A program made the translations under genes and the position numbers. A stretch of DNA of 64,000 nucleotides from Cichorium intybus. Lineage: Eukaryota > Streptophyta > Magnoliopsida > Asterales > Asteraceae. The DNA is taken from NCBI GenBank assembly GCA_023525715.1, contig CM042010.1, forward strand, positions 61,307,729-61,371,728. The letters are read 5' to 3'. Within the stretch, counting starts at the first letter, position 1. Each line of letters begins with the position of its first letter. The notes beneath the pieces were generated by a model. The model did no database searches, had not been told where the DNA came from, and saw only the letters and a program-made list of their open reading frames with translations. Below, in pieces: positions 22,309 through 33,815 of the stretch.

Positions 22309-22749
22309 AGCTTATTTGTGTTAAGTTTTGAGTGCTCTCAAAATTCTTCTGTTGAAGCCTTATGCTTCTGAATAGCAGAGTTCTCTGTTGAAGCCTCGCG
22401 CTTCTGAATAGCAGAGCCTATCGAAGTATCCACGAAGCAGTTAATCAACGCATCGTCCAGACATCAGTCAGGTACATCCCTTACACATCTTCATACATCA
22501 TGACCGATTCGAAAATACAAATACAAAACAATCGATATTATTTTGCATTAAAGATTCATAAACAAAGATTTAAAAATAGAATTGAACGTAATATCCATCT
22601 CCCTGTAACACAGTTAGAGGTTGATATCTACGATAATCAGCTTAAGTATCTACATGCAAGAATTTCAGAAACCACATGTTAAACCATTCCGCATTTATTT
22701 TGCTATATTTCTGTTATTATCCATATGTCCATCTATGTTTCCCCATTTG
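22309..22749 (+). other. Second leader joined at the shared ATCAGAGC string
   Basis: The repeat ACTATATCAGAGC runs directly into TTATTTGTGTTAAGTTTTGA, which normally follows AATAAATCAGAGC at the RNA 5' end. The join lies inside the common ATCAGAGC. This leader has two hairpins and stops before the primer-binding site, joined at CCATTTG to intergenic sequence. Confidence 0.8.
22500..22682 (+). CDS. Leader small ORF, copy 3
   Basis: Identical in protein sequence to the copy at 19222. Confidence 0.5.
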   Translation: MTDSKIQIQNNRYYFALKIHKQRFKNRIERNIHLPVTQLEVDIYDNQLKYLHARISETTC

Positions 22750-22980
22750 TGAGGATTTGGATTTGACACAAAGAATATTTGTGGCCCCTCCCCTCATCAT
22801 ATCTTGTAATAATGTAGACTTTTAGTTTTTGTCGTTTGTTTTTAATTATGTAAATTAGGTGCCAGTCACCATCCTATAGTTTGTCTTTATTTGTAAGTGC
22901 TAGACACAATAATGTAGTGTCAATAATAGCACGTATGCAGTAGCAGCCCTCATGTACTATAAATAAGGCGTTTGCCTAGT
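22750..22980 (+). promoter_or_regulatory. Viral intergenic promoter, type I, second copy
   Basis: Same as 21600-21830. TATAAATA at 22958-22965. It drives the leader that leads to the MP copy at 24313. Confidence 0.85.
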
Positions 22981-23147
22981 TTAATAAATCAGAGCTTATT
23001 TGTGTTAAGTTTTGAGTGCTCTCAAAATTCCTCTGTTGAAGCCTTATGCTTCTGAATAGCAGAGCCTATCGAAGTATCCACGAAGCAGTTAATCAACGCA
23101 TTGTCCAGACATCAGTCAGGTACATCCCTTACACATCCACATACATC

Positions 23148-23330
23148 ATGACCGATTCGAAAATACAAATACAAAACAATCGATATTATTTTGCATTAAA
23201 GATTCATAAACAAAGATTTAAAAATAGAATTGAACGTAATATCCATCTCCCTGTAACACAGTTAGAGGTTGATATCTACGATAATCAGCTTAAGTATCTA
23301 CATGCAAGAATTTCAGAAACCACATGTTAA
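23148..23330 (+). CDS. Leader small ORF, copy 4
   Basis: 60 residues from the MTDSK start; the frame is open upstream to an ATG at 23046. Confidence 0.5.
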   Translation: MTDSKIQIQNNRYYFALKIHKQRFKNRIERNIHLPVTQLEVDIYDNQLKYLHARISETTC

Positions 23331-23395
23331 ACCATTCCGCATTTATTTTGCTATATTTCTGTTATTATCCATATGTCCATTTATGTTTCCCCATT

Positions 23396-23407
23396 TGGTA
23401 TCAGAGC
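23396..23407 (+). promoter_or_regulatory. Viral primer-binding site, copy 3
   Basis: TGGTATCAGAGC. Confidence 0.9.
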
Positions 23408-23495
23408 TAAGTAACGATTTAATGATAAGTAACGATTTTACTATATCAGAGCTAAGTAACGATTTTACTATATCAGAGCTAAGTAACGATTTAAG

Positions 23496-23974
23496 CTATG
23501 CAGTTATCTCGGTGATAAACCTTATAGCGGTCACCTAGCGAGATTTGATTTAGCGTTTATCGCGGTGGTATAGCGGTGGTATAGCGGGGTTTTTTTTTTT
23601 TGTTACTTTTAGACTATTAATACTACGTAGAATTAATATCACAAAAAGTTGCATAAAAATGTCACTTAAAACATAGATAATATTCTAATATGAAAAGTGT
23701 CAACGTGTCAAACATAAATCTAATCGCAATCCATGGGTTCGGCATCCGATTCAACATCGTTTAATGCATTCACATCTTCTGAAAAGTAAATCTCGGCAAA
23801 TCTCGGCGCTATCTCGGACAAAATCTCGGCAAATCTCGGCAAATCTCGGCAAATCTCGGCGAGATTCTCGCTGGCGAGATTACTGAGCGAGATTTTGATT
23901 TTTATCTCGGCCTAAGCCCGAGAAACGCTATCTCGGCGCTATCTCGGCGCTATCTCCCGAGATTGACTGCATAG
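23496..23974. mobile_element. hAT-like MITE (479 bp) in the viral leader tail
   Basis: The ends are inverted (CTATGCAGTTATCTCGG at the left; complement of CGAGATTGACTGCATAG at the right). GATTTAAG occurs on both sides (23488-23495 and 23975-23982), an 8-bp target duplication as made by hAT transposases. The interior has many AATCTCGGC repeats (about 23790-23960). No transposase is encoded. Confidence 0.8.
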
Positions 23975-24312
23975 GATTTAAGCAACAATTAACAACAATT
24001 TAATTAAGATCAGAGCTACACAACAATTCTAGTGGATTAGAAATAAAAAAATGATTAACAACGATTTAATTAATAAGCTAAGTAAATAAGCTAAGTAACG
24101 ATTTTACTATATCAAAGGTAAGAAACGATTTTACTATATCAGAGCTAAGTAACAATTTAATTCATGATAAGTAACGAGCTAAACTACAATCTAATATGAC
24201 AAATAACAATATTTAATTAGAAAGATAAGTCATAATTGAAAGCTAAGTTATGATTTTAATAAATACTATAATTAGTAAATATAAGCAACGATTTAATTAA
24301 AAAACAACTCTT

Positions 24313-24837
24313 ATGATGTCTACATCAAACGAGAATAATGAATCAATAATTATTAATAACGAAGAAAATGAATCAGGATATATATTTGATGCTCTAGTTA
24401 ATAAAAATAATATAAATAAAGATGCTATTAGAAAATCAAATTTTACATTATCAGAAAAACATAATTTTAAATACGATACACTTAAAAATCTATTTTCAAG
24501 AAAAAATATTATTTATTATGGTAAAATAGTCGGTGAACAACCGATACCTATAGAATCAACTCAAGAAAATATAATTATACCTATTATTAATAAACAACAA
24601 ATCAAAAATAAAATACAACATATCAAAGAAATAGATCGATCAAAGATAGCATATATTCATATATCTACAATTCAAGTAATTTTGAAAAGTACTTTTAGTG
24701 ATTTAGATACACCAATAGAATTAGAAATTAGAGATGATCGTATAATTAATAGTCAAGAAAGTATTATTGCAAAAGGAAAAGGAAATTTAATTGAAGAAAT
24801 AAAAGAAATGATTAGATCATTAAGTTTACGAATATGA
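24313..24837 (+). pseudogene. Movement protein with a 142-codon in-frame deletion (174 aa)
   Basis: Residues 1-160 match the intact MP at 39297, then the sequence jumps to the C-terminal EIKEMIRSLSLRI. The intact copy has ATTGAAG at both ends of the missing part, so the deletion joined short direct repeats. The 30K-type core (HISTIQVILKSTFSDLDTPI with the conserved D in RDDRII) is kept, but the second half of the core is lost. Confidence 0.85.
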
Positions 24838-25094
24838 CAGAATCATCTAGTAGTAAAATATATGATATAGATTTACAAATAAAAGACGAAATGACGATAA
24901 ATGAAAAAATGAATATAATAAATAAAAAATTAAATAATCTCATTGAAACAAATAAACACTTATTGGTAAAACAACTACCAGAAATATTACAAAAAATAAA
25001 TCTAACACAAAATTTGCTTGAACAGATTTATAAATTATTAGAAGTTAAAAATACTAAACAACCACTTTCTATCAAACCACCTTTAACATGGTAA
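24834..25094 (+). CDS. Viral ORF2, 86 aa coiled-coil protein
   Basis: It starts MTESSSSKIYDIDLQIKD and overlaps the MP stop by ATGA. The middle is a heptad-like helix (MNIINKKLNNLIETNKHLLV) and the end is KQPLSIKPPLTW. Size, position before CP and the coiled coil recall the virion-associated protein of caulimoviruses, which anchors to the capsid, but I see no diagnostic motif. Copies at 54755 and 58935 have 79 aa. Confidence 0.55.
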   Translation: MTESSSSKIYDIDLQIKDEMTINEKMNIINKKLNNLIETNKHLLVKQLPEILQKINLTQNLLEQIYKLLEVKNTKQPLSIKPPLTW

Positions 25095-25249
25095 TCAAAA
25101 ATATGTTACAAAAATTCAAAACATGGTTTAAAAAGTATAAAAGAAATAAAGAAAATACTAATAAAAAAGATAGTTATAAAAATATTATATTAAAAAATTA
25201 TATAAATAATGATATATTAGATCAATTATTTAGTAATTGTCATGACTAA
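25088..25249 (+). pseudogene. Truncated ORF3 of form B (53 codons)
   Basis: The first 50 or so codons match ORF3 at 54285 (MVIKNMLQKFKTWFKK). The rest of ORF3 and all of CP are missing, and the frame runs out at the POL start through the shared string ATGACTA. The identical join occurs at 40542 and 58795. Confidence 0.8.
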
Positions 25250-25901
25250 TAATAAATATAGCAAATATAGCAATCAAAAAAGTAAAGAAAAACCTAAAGT
25301 TAACCCTAATAGTACATTTATAACAACCACAATAGATAATCGAAAAGTAATCGCATATATTGATACAGGTGCAACACTATGTTTTGGAAAAAAGAATATT
25401 TTAGCAAAATGGGAAAAACTTAAAATACCAATTAAAATTACTATTGCTGATAAATCTGTACATAACATTTGGTATGTAGGAAGAAATATTAGTGTTATTA
25501 TAGAAAAAACTCCTTTTATCACACCAACCATATATCAACATGATTCAGGAATAGATCTTGTTATTGGAAATAATTTTTTAAAATTATATAATCCTTTTGT
25601 TCAAACAACCGAATACATAAGCATCAAACACCCATCTAAAGGAATTATAAAAACCTCTATAATTAAACAATATGATCTTATTAAAATAATGAAACAAGAA
25701 GTTGGTTTTCAACAACGAGTATTATTAACATTAACAAAAGATATTGCTGAAAAACAACTAGAAGAAGTATGTAGTGAAAATCCATTAGATCAATTAAAAA
25801 ACACAAATAATCAAGAAATTAAAATACTACTAAAAGATCCTAAAGCAGAAATTAATGTACCTAATAAAATACCATATAGTATAAAAGATGTAAATGAGTT
25901 T
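25242..25901 (+). pseudogene. POL 5' part: protease and start of RT, cut by the copia element
   Basis: It starts MTNNKYSKYSNQ. The aspartic protease signature is AYIDTGATLCFG (codons about 42-53). The frame is open to KDVNEF, where the retrotransposon inserted. It continues at 36922 without loss other than the 5-bp duplication AGTTT. Among the four POL copies that keep the protease signature, it is the only one without a stop or frameshift before its interruption. Confidence 0.85.
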
Positions 25902-27310
25902 TGTTGAAAAATGTTTTTGTATGTGACCATCATTGAAATAAGACGAACTGTTTTTTATTATCTAACAAATATTATCAGTTCATTTCAGGTTGCGTGGTTT
26001 CGAGATTAAACGAGAAAATAAAAGAAAATGAGTTTTAAAGCCAAAACAAACAAAAATATAAATGAAAATTAAATTAAATCTATTTAAAATGAATTTTTGG
26101 AAATATATTTTCTAAATAATTTATTTTATTAGACTTAATTAATTTTTTAAATTAAAAATGATTTTTCCTAATTTATTTGGATTTTATTCGGATTTTAAAA
26201 TGAATTTAATTTAAAAAAAAAAGAAACAGCCCACAGCAACAGCAATGGCCCAAGTTTGAGTCCAGCCCAAAAAATGCTCCGGCCCAGCTCTCTTCGTCTG
26301 CGACCCGCCTGCCCCAGATCCGGAAATCCGAACCGCATCCGCACCGGCTCCAGTTATACTCACACCAGGGTCCGCGTGTTGACCCGCCTAGCCGACCCGG
26401 TCCGAATCGCTCCAGGCTCCGCCTCCCTCACAAACCTACGCGATCCAGCCCCGCCCCGAACCCGACCGGCTCCGCCTCACTTTACCTCACATAAAACCCG
26501 CGCTATAACCCGGTTCCCGACCCATTTCCGACCCGACCCAAAGTCCGCGTGTTTCTGATGAAATATTTACAGTTTTGGTCTCTAAACTTCCGAAAACTTA
26601 TCAAAACTCACCCAAAACCCTTACAACTCCATATATAAACCATTTTACACCATTTTTTCATTACAACACATAATTATAAACCAAAACTCTCTCAAAAACC
26701 TCTCCAACTTCCACCATCTTATTTCCAACCTTCCAAACACTCTCCAAAAACACCAAGAACACCAACAAAAACACCAAGAACACCAAGAAAAACACCAAGA
26801 ACACCAAGATCAACACCAAGAACACCAAGATCATCAAACAAGAAAACCAAGATCATCAAGATCATCAAACAAGAACAAATAGAGACACAGTCTATTAGAA
26901 ATCCAGTCCAACCCTAAGCCAGTTCAATCAATTTATTTGACGAACCTACTTGATAGACCAGTCGTTCCATAGTCCTGTTGTAAACCAGTTCAGTCAATCT
27001 ATTGACGAACCTACTTGATATATATATATTTATATAATTATAGTCATTTACATTTTTTATCGTTTTATGTCTTTTAATTATAGTCATTTATATTATTTAT
27101 CGCTTTAAGTCATTTACTTACTGCAATTTATATTATTTATATATCTTTCACACAATAAACGGTGCAAACCTTTATTTGTGGCGATCAGATTATATATTTA
27201 TATTCTGCAACTCTTATTATTTATTCCGCATATTATCTTTAATATATATATTTGTCACACAATAAACGGTGCAAACCTTTATTTGTGGTGATCTAATTTT
27301 ATTTTCAACA
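25902..27310 (+). repeat. 5' LTR of the SIRE-type element
   Basis: TGTTGAAAAATG...TTTTCAACA. A GC-rich block (26230-26560) lies in an AT-rich context. TATATAAA near 26632 is the likely promoter. AACACCAAGA-type tandem repeats occupy 26750-26870. ACAATAAACGGTGCAAACCT is duplicated (27152 and 27249), offering AATAAA signals. Confidence 0.95.
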
Positions 27311-27312
27311 AT

Positions 27313-27324
27313 TGGTATCAGAGC
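27313..27324 (+). promoter_or_regulatory. Primer-binding site of the SIRE-type element
   Basis: TGGTATCAGAGC, two bases after the LTR. Confidence 0.9.
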
Positions 27325-27470
27325 TCGTGTGATTTACTTTGAAATTTTCATCAAATACTTTTGGTTAGCATTTATATAAACCTTCCATAAGCGTTTATTT
27401 GAATATTTCATTTTAATATCACTTGTTAAAAAATCCTTCTTTTTAAATTAAAATTAAAAATCTTAAAAAC

Positions 27471-29597
27471 ATGTCTTCTGTTAATTACTCCAACATGAAT
27501 TCAGTTTCTATTGCTAACAGTTTAGGATCTGGTTCACAGGCACCCATACTTATTCCCGAAGAGTATAATTCGTGGGTTGGCCGTATGAATCTTCATCTTA
27601 ACTCCATAAGTGAAAATGTTTGGAAATGTGTAGAAGGAACATATATTGCTTCAGAGGATTTGTCTACCCTTGCTACAACTCAAGTAACTCGTGTTGAAAC
27701 CGAGAAAAGGTTGAATCTCCAAGCCAAAAAGGAGCTTGTGTCCGGAATTCCCCACAGTATTTTAAGTCAAATGGATGACATAATACTGTTGACTGCGAAT
27801 CAAATTTGGGAAAACTTAAAAAACCGTTTTTGTGGAAATCAAAGAATTATTGGAAATAAAAGAACATCTGTTTTAAATGAATTCGATAATTTCAAGATGC
27901 TTTCATCAGAAACCATCCATGATGCACATGATATGTTCAATTTTATCATGGTAAAATTGAATAACTTGGGCATCAAAAAGACACAGCACGAGATCAATCT
28001 CAAATTTCTAAACAATCTTTACGAAAGCTGGAAGATGGTTAAACTCATCATTCAGGGAAATCCTGCCATTCATACGGAAACTCTATACAATTTGTACGGA
28101 GAACTTCAATCGTATGAATCCTCGATTGACCCACCAACCTCTACAGCTTTTGGAGGACCACTTGCTCTCGTTTCCACATCAAACCAAAACCAAACACTTT
28201 TTCATGAACAAAACCCCAATCATTTTAATCAAACATCTTTTCAAAATCAATCATTTTTGAACAATTCTTTTGATCAAACTGATTTAAATGATGAAGCAGA
28301 CTACCAACAATTGTGTGCTTTGGTTGCAAATACAAATCTACAAAGATTTATTCCAAATTACAGTCAATCGAATTTTAAACCAAATTTTCAAAACCGACCA
28401 CAATTTGGACAAAATAATTCTGGATTTCAACCAAGACCACAATTTGGTCAAAACAACCAAGGTTTTCAACCAAAACCTCATTTTGGACAAAATTCGCAAA
28501 GACCCTCTTTCCAAAATAACTCAAACCAGGGATTTCAAAACAATCCCAACTCAAATCATCAAAACGATAACCAAAACAACGGTCTTCAAAACCAAAACCG
28601 GGGATTCCAAAATCAAGGATACAATAATCAAAATAATGGTTTTTCAAACAACCAAAATTCTGGATTCCAACAAAACTCCTCTCAATCTTCCCAACAAATC
28701 CAAACTCAAGCACCGGAACGACTTCCAATCAAAAGTCAAAAGGAAGAAAGTGATGAAGAAGTGATTATCTGTCACAATTGCAAAGGAACTAATCACTACG
28801 CAAGAGAGTGCCGAGCCAAAAACAAGACAAAAATAAAAGACTCGGCATACTACGCTCAAAAAGCCGATGAGTTAAAGAAAAAGGAAAACCAAGAAAACCA
28901 AAGAGCTTTGATGGCAATCCACGAACCAAATGTGGAATACTGGCCAACCTCTGAAGACGAAGCCGACAATGAACCGACACAATCCAACTTCTGCTTCGCA
29001 GTTGGTACAACTTTAAGAGCTCCAAATGTCATAGAACAGGTATGGTCTATGATCTCTGAACTCGGTTTTTCTAAAATACTTTTTGAGTCCCATATATCCA
29101 AAATTGAGAAAAGTTTAGAAGCTGATCTCAAGAAATACCATGACACAGTGGTTAATTCTGAAATCTTCAAATGTGAGTTACAAACCCTACAACTCAAATT
29201 TGCAGAATTAACCAGAACAAAGACCAAATTGGAAAGAGACGTTGAAAGAAAATCAGAAGATTACAATCACGTCCTTGAACAATTAAATCAATCTCTAATT
29301 CAGAAAAAGGAATTGGAATTAAAAAGTCAATCAGTCATTTCTTCTGAAACAAAAGATGTTTTAGAAATGGAAATCATTCAGTTAACACAAAACTTTCAAG
29401 AGTCAACTGAAAAACACAAAATCTTAAATGAAAAACTGACTGATTCTTTAAACCAAATCACTTTTCTTGAATCTGAAAACAAAAGATTGATACGGAATGT
29501 GGAATCTATCAAAATTGCCAGAAAACTCAGTGATGATATTTTCACCAAGGCAAACACCTTGGGTACTGGAAAATTTGATACGAGTTACAGACCATGA
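27471..29597 (+). CDS. SIRE-type gag (708 codons to an in-frame TGA)
   Basis: The capsid-like N-terminal half has EEYNSWVGRMNLHLNSISEN (residues about 30-50). A long Asn/Gln/Phe-rich repeat region (NQGFQPKPHFGQN-like) spans about residues 250-410. A CCHC zinc knuckle, CHNCKGTNHYAREC, is at residues 434-447. A predicted coiled coil fills about 520-700, as in SIRE gag. TGA at 29595-29597 is in the same frame as the following two open stretches, so it is probably a disabling mutation in one long gag-pol frame. Confidence 0.9.
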   Translation: MSSVNYSNMNSVSIANSLGSGSQAPILIPEEYNSWVGRMNLHLNSISENVWKCVEGTYIASEDLSTLATTQVTRVETEKRLNLQAKKELVSGIPHSILSQMDDIILLTANQIWENLKNRFCGNQRIIGNKRTSVLNEFDNFKMLSSETIHDAHDMFNFIMVKLNNLGIKKTQHEINLKFLNNLYESWKMVKLIIQGNPAIHTETLYNLYGELQSYESSIDPPTSTAFGGPLALVSTSNQNQTLFHEQNPNHFNQTSFQNQSFLNNSFDQTDLNDEADYQQLCALVANTNLQRFIPNYSQSNFKPNFQNRPQFGQNNSGFQPRPQFGQNNQGFQPKPHFGQNSQRPSFQNNSNQGFQNNPNSNHQNDNQNNGLQNQNRGFQNQGYNNQNNGFSNNQNSGFQQNSSQSSQQIQTQAPERLPIKSQKEESDEEVIICHNCKGTNHYARECRAKNKTKIKDSAYYAQKADELKKKENQENQRALMAIHEPNVEYWPTSEDEADNEPTQSNFCFAVGTTLRAPNVIEQVWSMISELGFSKILFESHISKIEKSLEADLKKYHDTVVNSEIFKCELQTLQLKFAELTRTKTKLERDVERKSEDYNHVLEQLNQSLIQKKELELKSQSVISSETKDVLEMEIIQLTQNFQESTEKHKILNEKLTDSLNQITFLESENKRLIRNVESIKIARKLSDDIFTKANTLGTGKFDTSYRP

Positions 29598-30398
29598 ATT
29601 GGTAGAGAAACCTTTGAAAAAGAACTAGAAAATCAAGAAAACATGATAATTTGTGAAAACTCTGAATCAACTCTACCAGATCTTTTCACATCTGTTAATG
29701 AGGAAGATTCAGATGACGAAACAGTTATCAACTGTAGCCCAGATGATGCTGGTTTCACTGTTTCCAAAAAGTCTTTCAAAAGAGTCTTAAATTCTGAAAC
29801 AGACTCAGCTAGTTCTTTAACTCACCAAATCAAACATACCAACGAAACCACCAAATCAAAAAACTTTTTGAATGGAGAAAATTCCTTTTACGAGGTTGGT
29901 AGTACTTCTGTACCAACTGCTTTTCCTACAATGAGTTCATCAATTGTTGGAAAAACTAGTCCGGGACAAAAATACTCCAAGAAACAACAAATAAGCAAAA
30001 AACCCATTCAAGTCATCAAAACCCCAATTGTCAACCCAAAAGTTTTTGAAAACCAACCAAAGAAACCAGTTAAACCCTACGTCATACCTCATAAACAGGT
30101 TTCCAAACAAAAACCAAAACCTCTTCAAAAACCTTTTCAAAACCGTTCATCATACCCCAGATATGAAGAAAACTTTTCAAATCAATTTTCACATCTAGGA
30201 TATCGTTCACCAAATCACAGATCTTATCAACTCATAGGTTATCAAAAACAAATCATATTTTGGGAAAACTTGATAAATCAAATCAAACCTCAACCATTCT
30301 ATCCCAATAAACCAAAGTCATTGAACAACAAACCCAAAATAGCAAAAGCTAACAAATCAGGACCCATTCAGATCTGGGTACCTAAAATTTCTGTCTAA
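29598..30398 (+). pseudogene. Continuation of gag to the gag/pol boundary, ends in TAA
   Basis: Same frame as gag and pol. It is Lys/Pro/Gln-rich, without a fold I recognise, and resembles the C-terminal gag extension of SIRE elements. TAA at 30396-30398 separates it from pol. No in-frame ATG lies close after it, so pol would need stop readthrough or splicing. The sequence AATTGCAG just after the stop looks like a splice acceptor. Confidence 0.7.
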
Positions 30399-33300
30399 TT
30401 GCAGGGATCTAATGCTGGAGAACCCAAGGATGATACATGGTACATTGACAGTGGCTGCTCCAAGCATATGACAGGAAACAGAAACTACCTTCGTGACTTT
30501 AGACCCACCCAAACCAATCAAGACGTTACCTTTGGCAACAACATGACGGCGAAAATCAAAGGTTATGGAAACATAACTAATGGTAACTTCACCATAAAGA
30601 AAGTTGCTTATGTTGATGACCTGAAACACAACCTCATCAGTGTTTCTCAACTCTGCGATAACGATCTTGATGTCCTATTTACCAAACAAAGAAGCTTGAT
30701 CATGGACGCCAACTCCAAAGAAATCATTGTTGATTCACACCGTGCCGGAAATATGTATCCACTAGACATGGATCTTATTTATGGTAAACCCGATATTTGT
30801 CTGCTATCCAAAGCCCCAGCAGATATTAGTTGGTTATGGCACCGCCGCCTTTCCCATCTAAATTTCGGGTACATCAACAAATTGATCGGCGATGATCTAG
30901 TTCGAGGACTGCCACTTCTGAAGCTCGACAATGAAACTCTTTGTGCCGCTTGTGAAAAGGGAAAACTTTCCAAATCCTCTCACAAAAGCATTACAGAATC
31001 TAGTGTATCCGAACCACTAGAATTGCTGCACATAGACCTCTGTGGCCCCTCCAAAATCCAAACAATACAAGGGAAGAAGTATGTCCTTGTCATAGTTGAT
31101 GGCTTCTCTCGATTTACATGGGTCTTTTTCTTAAGACTAAAATCAGAAGCACCAGAAGAGATGATCAACTTTATAAAACAGATCGAACTAAAGCTCAAAC
31201 GACCAGTTCGAAGAATCCGAAGTGATAATGGTTTAGAGTTCAAAAACATAACTCTAGATTCATTTCTCAAAAACAAAGGCATCGAACACAACTTCTCAGC
31301 CCCTTACACTCCTCAACAAAACGGCGTTGTTGAAAGAAGGAACCGAACTCTGTGCGAAGCTGCAAGATCAATGCTCATCTTTGCTGATCTGCCACAATAC
31401 TTCTGGGCAGAAGCAATTGCCACAGCTTGCTACACACAAAATCGCTCCTTAATTCACAAAAATCTTCATAAAACACCATATGAAGTCATTAACAACCGAA
31501 AACCAAATATCAAATTTTTTCATATATTTGGTTGTCGATGCTTCATAAAGAATAATAAAGACCACCTTTCAAAATTTGAATCAAGGTCGGACGAAGGAAT
31601 TTTCCTTGGTTACTCATTTTCTTCAGCTGCTTATCGAGTACTGAACAAACATACAAGAGTAATTGAAGAAAGTACCGATGTCCACTTCGATGAATTTTAT
31701 GTCAAAAAATTGGATCGTGAACATTTTGGTTCACAAATGATAGATAATATTTTTCAAAATCCAATTCCACAAACACCATCTCCTGACATAGACATTGAAG
31801 TTGATATTGATTTACTTTTTGAACAACCTAAAACTGCTTATAATTCTGAAATTCTAACTACTCAAATTGATCCTACAGGAACACCCACTGAAGGAACTTC
31901 ACAAAGAAACAGAAATGTTCCAGATCAAGTTGAGGGGGAACCACAAACACATACTTCCTCATTAGAACAAACACCAAATCCTCCTTTAACCACTCCAAAT
32001 TTAACCACCCCAGATTTTACCACTCCATCCCCAAATATCCAAAACAATCCCGATGCAACATTTATGGGGGAACCTTCAAACCTCTTCCAAAAAGAAACTA
32101 TTAGAGAAGAACAATGGGATACTGAAAATCCTATTATTACAACGGAAGAAAATCGTTTAATAAAATGGACCAGAAACCATCCCACTGACCTAATCATCGG
32201 AGATCCCAATTCAGGCATCCAAACTAGAGCCGCAACTGCAAATGAATGTTTATTTGGAGCCTTCCTATCCATGACTGAACCCAAAACCATACATACTGCT
32301 CTCAAAGACCCAGACTGGGTAAAAGCTATGCAAGAAGAGCTAGCTGAATTCGAAAGAAATGACGTATGGAATCTTGTTCCTACACCACCAGATGTTACTA
32401 TCATAGGTTCAAGATGGGTATTCAGAAACAAGACTGACGATCAAGGAGTCGTGTGTCGAAACAAGGCACGTCTCGTAGTCAAAGGCTATTCACAACAAGA
32501 AGGAATAGACTACGATGAAACATATGCTCCAGTCGCCAGAATAGAAGCTATCCGCATCTTTCTCGCATATGCTGCACATAAGAATTTTAAATTTTTTCAA
32601 ATGGACGTTAAATGTGCATTCCTACATGGAGAGTTAGATCGAGATGTTTATATCCAACAACCACCAGGCTTTGAAGATCCCAACTTTCCTCATCACAGCT
32701 TCAAATTGCAGAAAGCTGTCTATGGCTTAAAACAAGCACCCCGTGCCTGGTATGCCACGTTGTCAACATTTCTCGAAGAATCAGGTTTCAAAAGGGGTTC
32801 AATCCATCAAACCCTCTTTCGAAAAATCTATAATAAACATCTCTTAATCGTACAAATATATGTTGATGACATTATTTTCGGTTCTACTGATGAATCTTTG
32901 AGTGTTAAGTTTGCAGATTTAATGAAAAGCAAATTTGAAATGAGCATGATTGGGGAGATGACTACTTTTCTCGGACTTCAAATCAAACAGTCAACTGATG
33001 AAATTTTCATCAACCAAGAGAATTATGTCAAAAACCTACTCACTCGCTTTTCAATGGACAAATCCAATACTGCCAAAACCCCAATGGCCTTTGGATACAA
33101 AATCGATGCAGACTTAGATGGCAAACCCGTTGACCAGAAAAGATATCGTGGAATGATCGGATCACTATTATACCTCACTGCCAGCAGACCTGACCTTATG
33201 TTTTCTACTTGTGTCTGTGCCAGATACCAAGCAAATCCTATGGAATCTCATGTCATTGCTGTGAAACGCATCTTCAAATACCTAAAAGGCACTCCCAAAC

Positions 33301-33815
33301 TTGGCCTTTGGCATCCAGCTAAATCCGATTTTCTGCTGAACGCTTTCACCGACTCAGACTATGGAGGTTGCAAGCTAGATAGGAAAAGTACATCTGGTAG
33401 CTGTCAATTCCTAGGAGGTCGACTAGTGAGTTGGTCTTCAAAGAAACAGAGTTGTGTATCCACATCAACAGCAGAAGCTGAATACGTCGCTGCCGCCAGC
33501 TGTTGTTCACAAGTCATATGGATGCAAACTCAACTGCGTGACTATGGCTTCAGAGTTTCACAAATTCCCATATTTTGTGACTCAACCAGTGCAATAGCCA
33601 TTTCACACAATCCCGTTCACCATTCCATGACAAAGCACATCGATATTCGATATCACTTCATTAAAGACAACATTCAAAAGGGTCATATCGAATTACACTT
33701 CATAAACACCGAAGATCAAATTGCCGATGTCTTCACTAAGGCTCTCGATGAAACAAAGTTTCTATACTTCCTAGGCCGTCTAGGAATGTTAAATCCAGAT
33801 ATCATCCATCCTTAA
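30399..33815 (+). CDS. SIRE-type pol (1,138 codons): protease, integrase, RT, RNase H
   Basis: Order of domains: protease [13 protein letters not shown] (catalytic D at residue 17); gag-pre-integrase [15 protein letters not shown] (about 145) with CAACEKGK; integrase core with [19 protein letters not shown] and [10 protein letters not shown] (D-D-E); RT with [25 protein letters not shown] and YVDDIIFG (YVDD at 821-824); RNase H with [17 protein letters not shown] and [10 protein letters not shown]. Integrase before RT defines Ty1/copia. The frame is uninterrupted. It begins directly after an in-frame stop and has no ATG at its start. Confidence 0.95.
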   Translation: MQGSNAGEPKDDTWYIDSGCSKHMTGNRNYLRDFRPTQTNQDVTFGNNMTAKIKGYGNITNGNFTIKKVAYVDDLKHNLISVSQLCDNDLDVLFTKQRSLIMDANSKEIIVDSHRAGNMYPLDMDLIYGKPDICLLSKAPADISWLWHRRLSHLNFGYINKLIGDDLVRGLPLLKLDNETLCAACEKGKLSKSSHKSITESSVSEPLELLHIDLCGPSKIQTIQGKKYVLVIVDGFSRFTWVFFLRLKSEAPEEMINFIKQIELKLKRPVRRIRSDNGLEFKNITLDSFLKNKGIEHNFSAPYTPQQNGVVERRNRTLCEAARSMLIFADLPQYFWAEAIATACYTQNRSLIHKNLHKTPYEVINNRKPNIKFFHIFGCRCFIKNNKDHLSKFESRSDEGIFLGYSFSSAAYRVLNKHTRVIEESTDVHFDEFYVKKLDREHFGSQMIDNIFQNPIPQTPSPDIDIEVDIDLLFEQPKTAYNSEILTTQIDPTGTPTEGTSQRNRNVPDQVEGEPQTHTSSLEQTPNPPLTTPNLTTPDFTTPSPNIQNNPDATFMGEPSNLFQKETIREEQWDTENPIITTEENRLIKWTRNHPTDLIIGDPNSGIQTRAATANECLFGAFLSMTEPKTIHTALKDPDWVKAMQEELAEFERNDVWNLVPTPPDVTIIGSRWVFRNKTDDQGVVCRNKARLVVKGYSQQEGIDYDETYAPVARIEAIRIFLAYAAHKNFKFFQMDVKCAFLHGELDRDVYIQQPPGFEDPNFPHHSFKLQKAVYGLKQAPRAWYATLSTFLEESGFKRGSIHQTLFRKIYNKHLLIVQIYVDDIIFGSTDESLSVKFADLMKSKFEMSMIGEMTTFLGLQIKQSTDEIFINQENYVKNLLTRFSMDKSNTAKTPMAFGYKIDADLDGKPVDQKRYRGMIGSLLYLTASRPDLMFSTCVCARYQANPMESHVIAVKRIFKYLKGTPKLGLWHPAKSDFLLNAFTDSDYGGCKLDRKSTSGSCQFLGGRLVSWSSKKQSCVSTSTAEAEYVAAASCCSQVIWMQTQLRDYGFRVSQIPIFCDSTSAIAISHNPVHHSMTKHIDIRYHFIKDNIQKGHIELHFINTEDQIADVFTKALDETKFLYFLGRLGMLNPDIIHP

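Larger units (their letters stand above)
22981..24312 (+). other. Viral leader and tail, split by a MITE
   Basis: One hairpin, the small ORF (94-codon open form, 23046-23330), the primer-binding site and a repeat tail. A 479-bp MITE (23496-23974) interrupts the tail, which resumes at 23983 and ends at the MP ATG. Confidence 0.8.

Noticed and set aside
26256..26558. 100-codon Arg/Pro-rich ORF in both SIRE LTRs
   Set aside because: It lies in the GC-rich LTR promoter part and shows no domain. It is preserved only because the LTRs are young.
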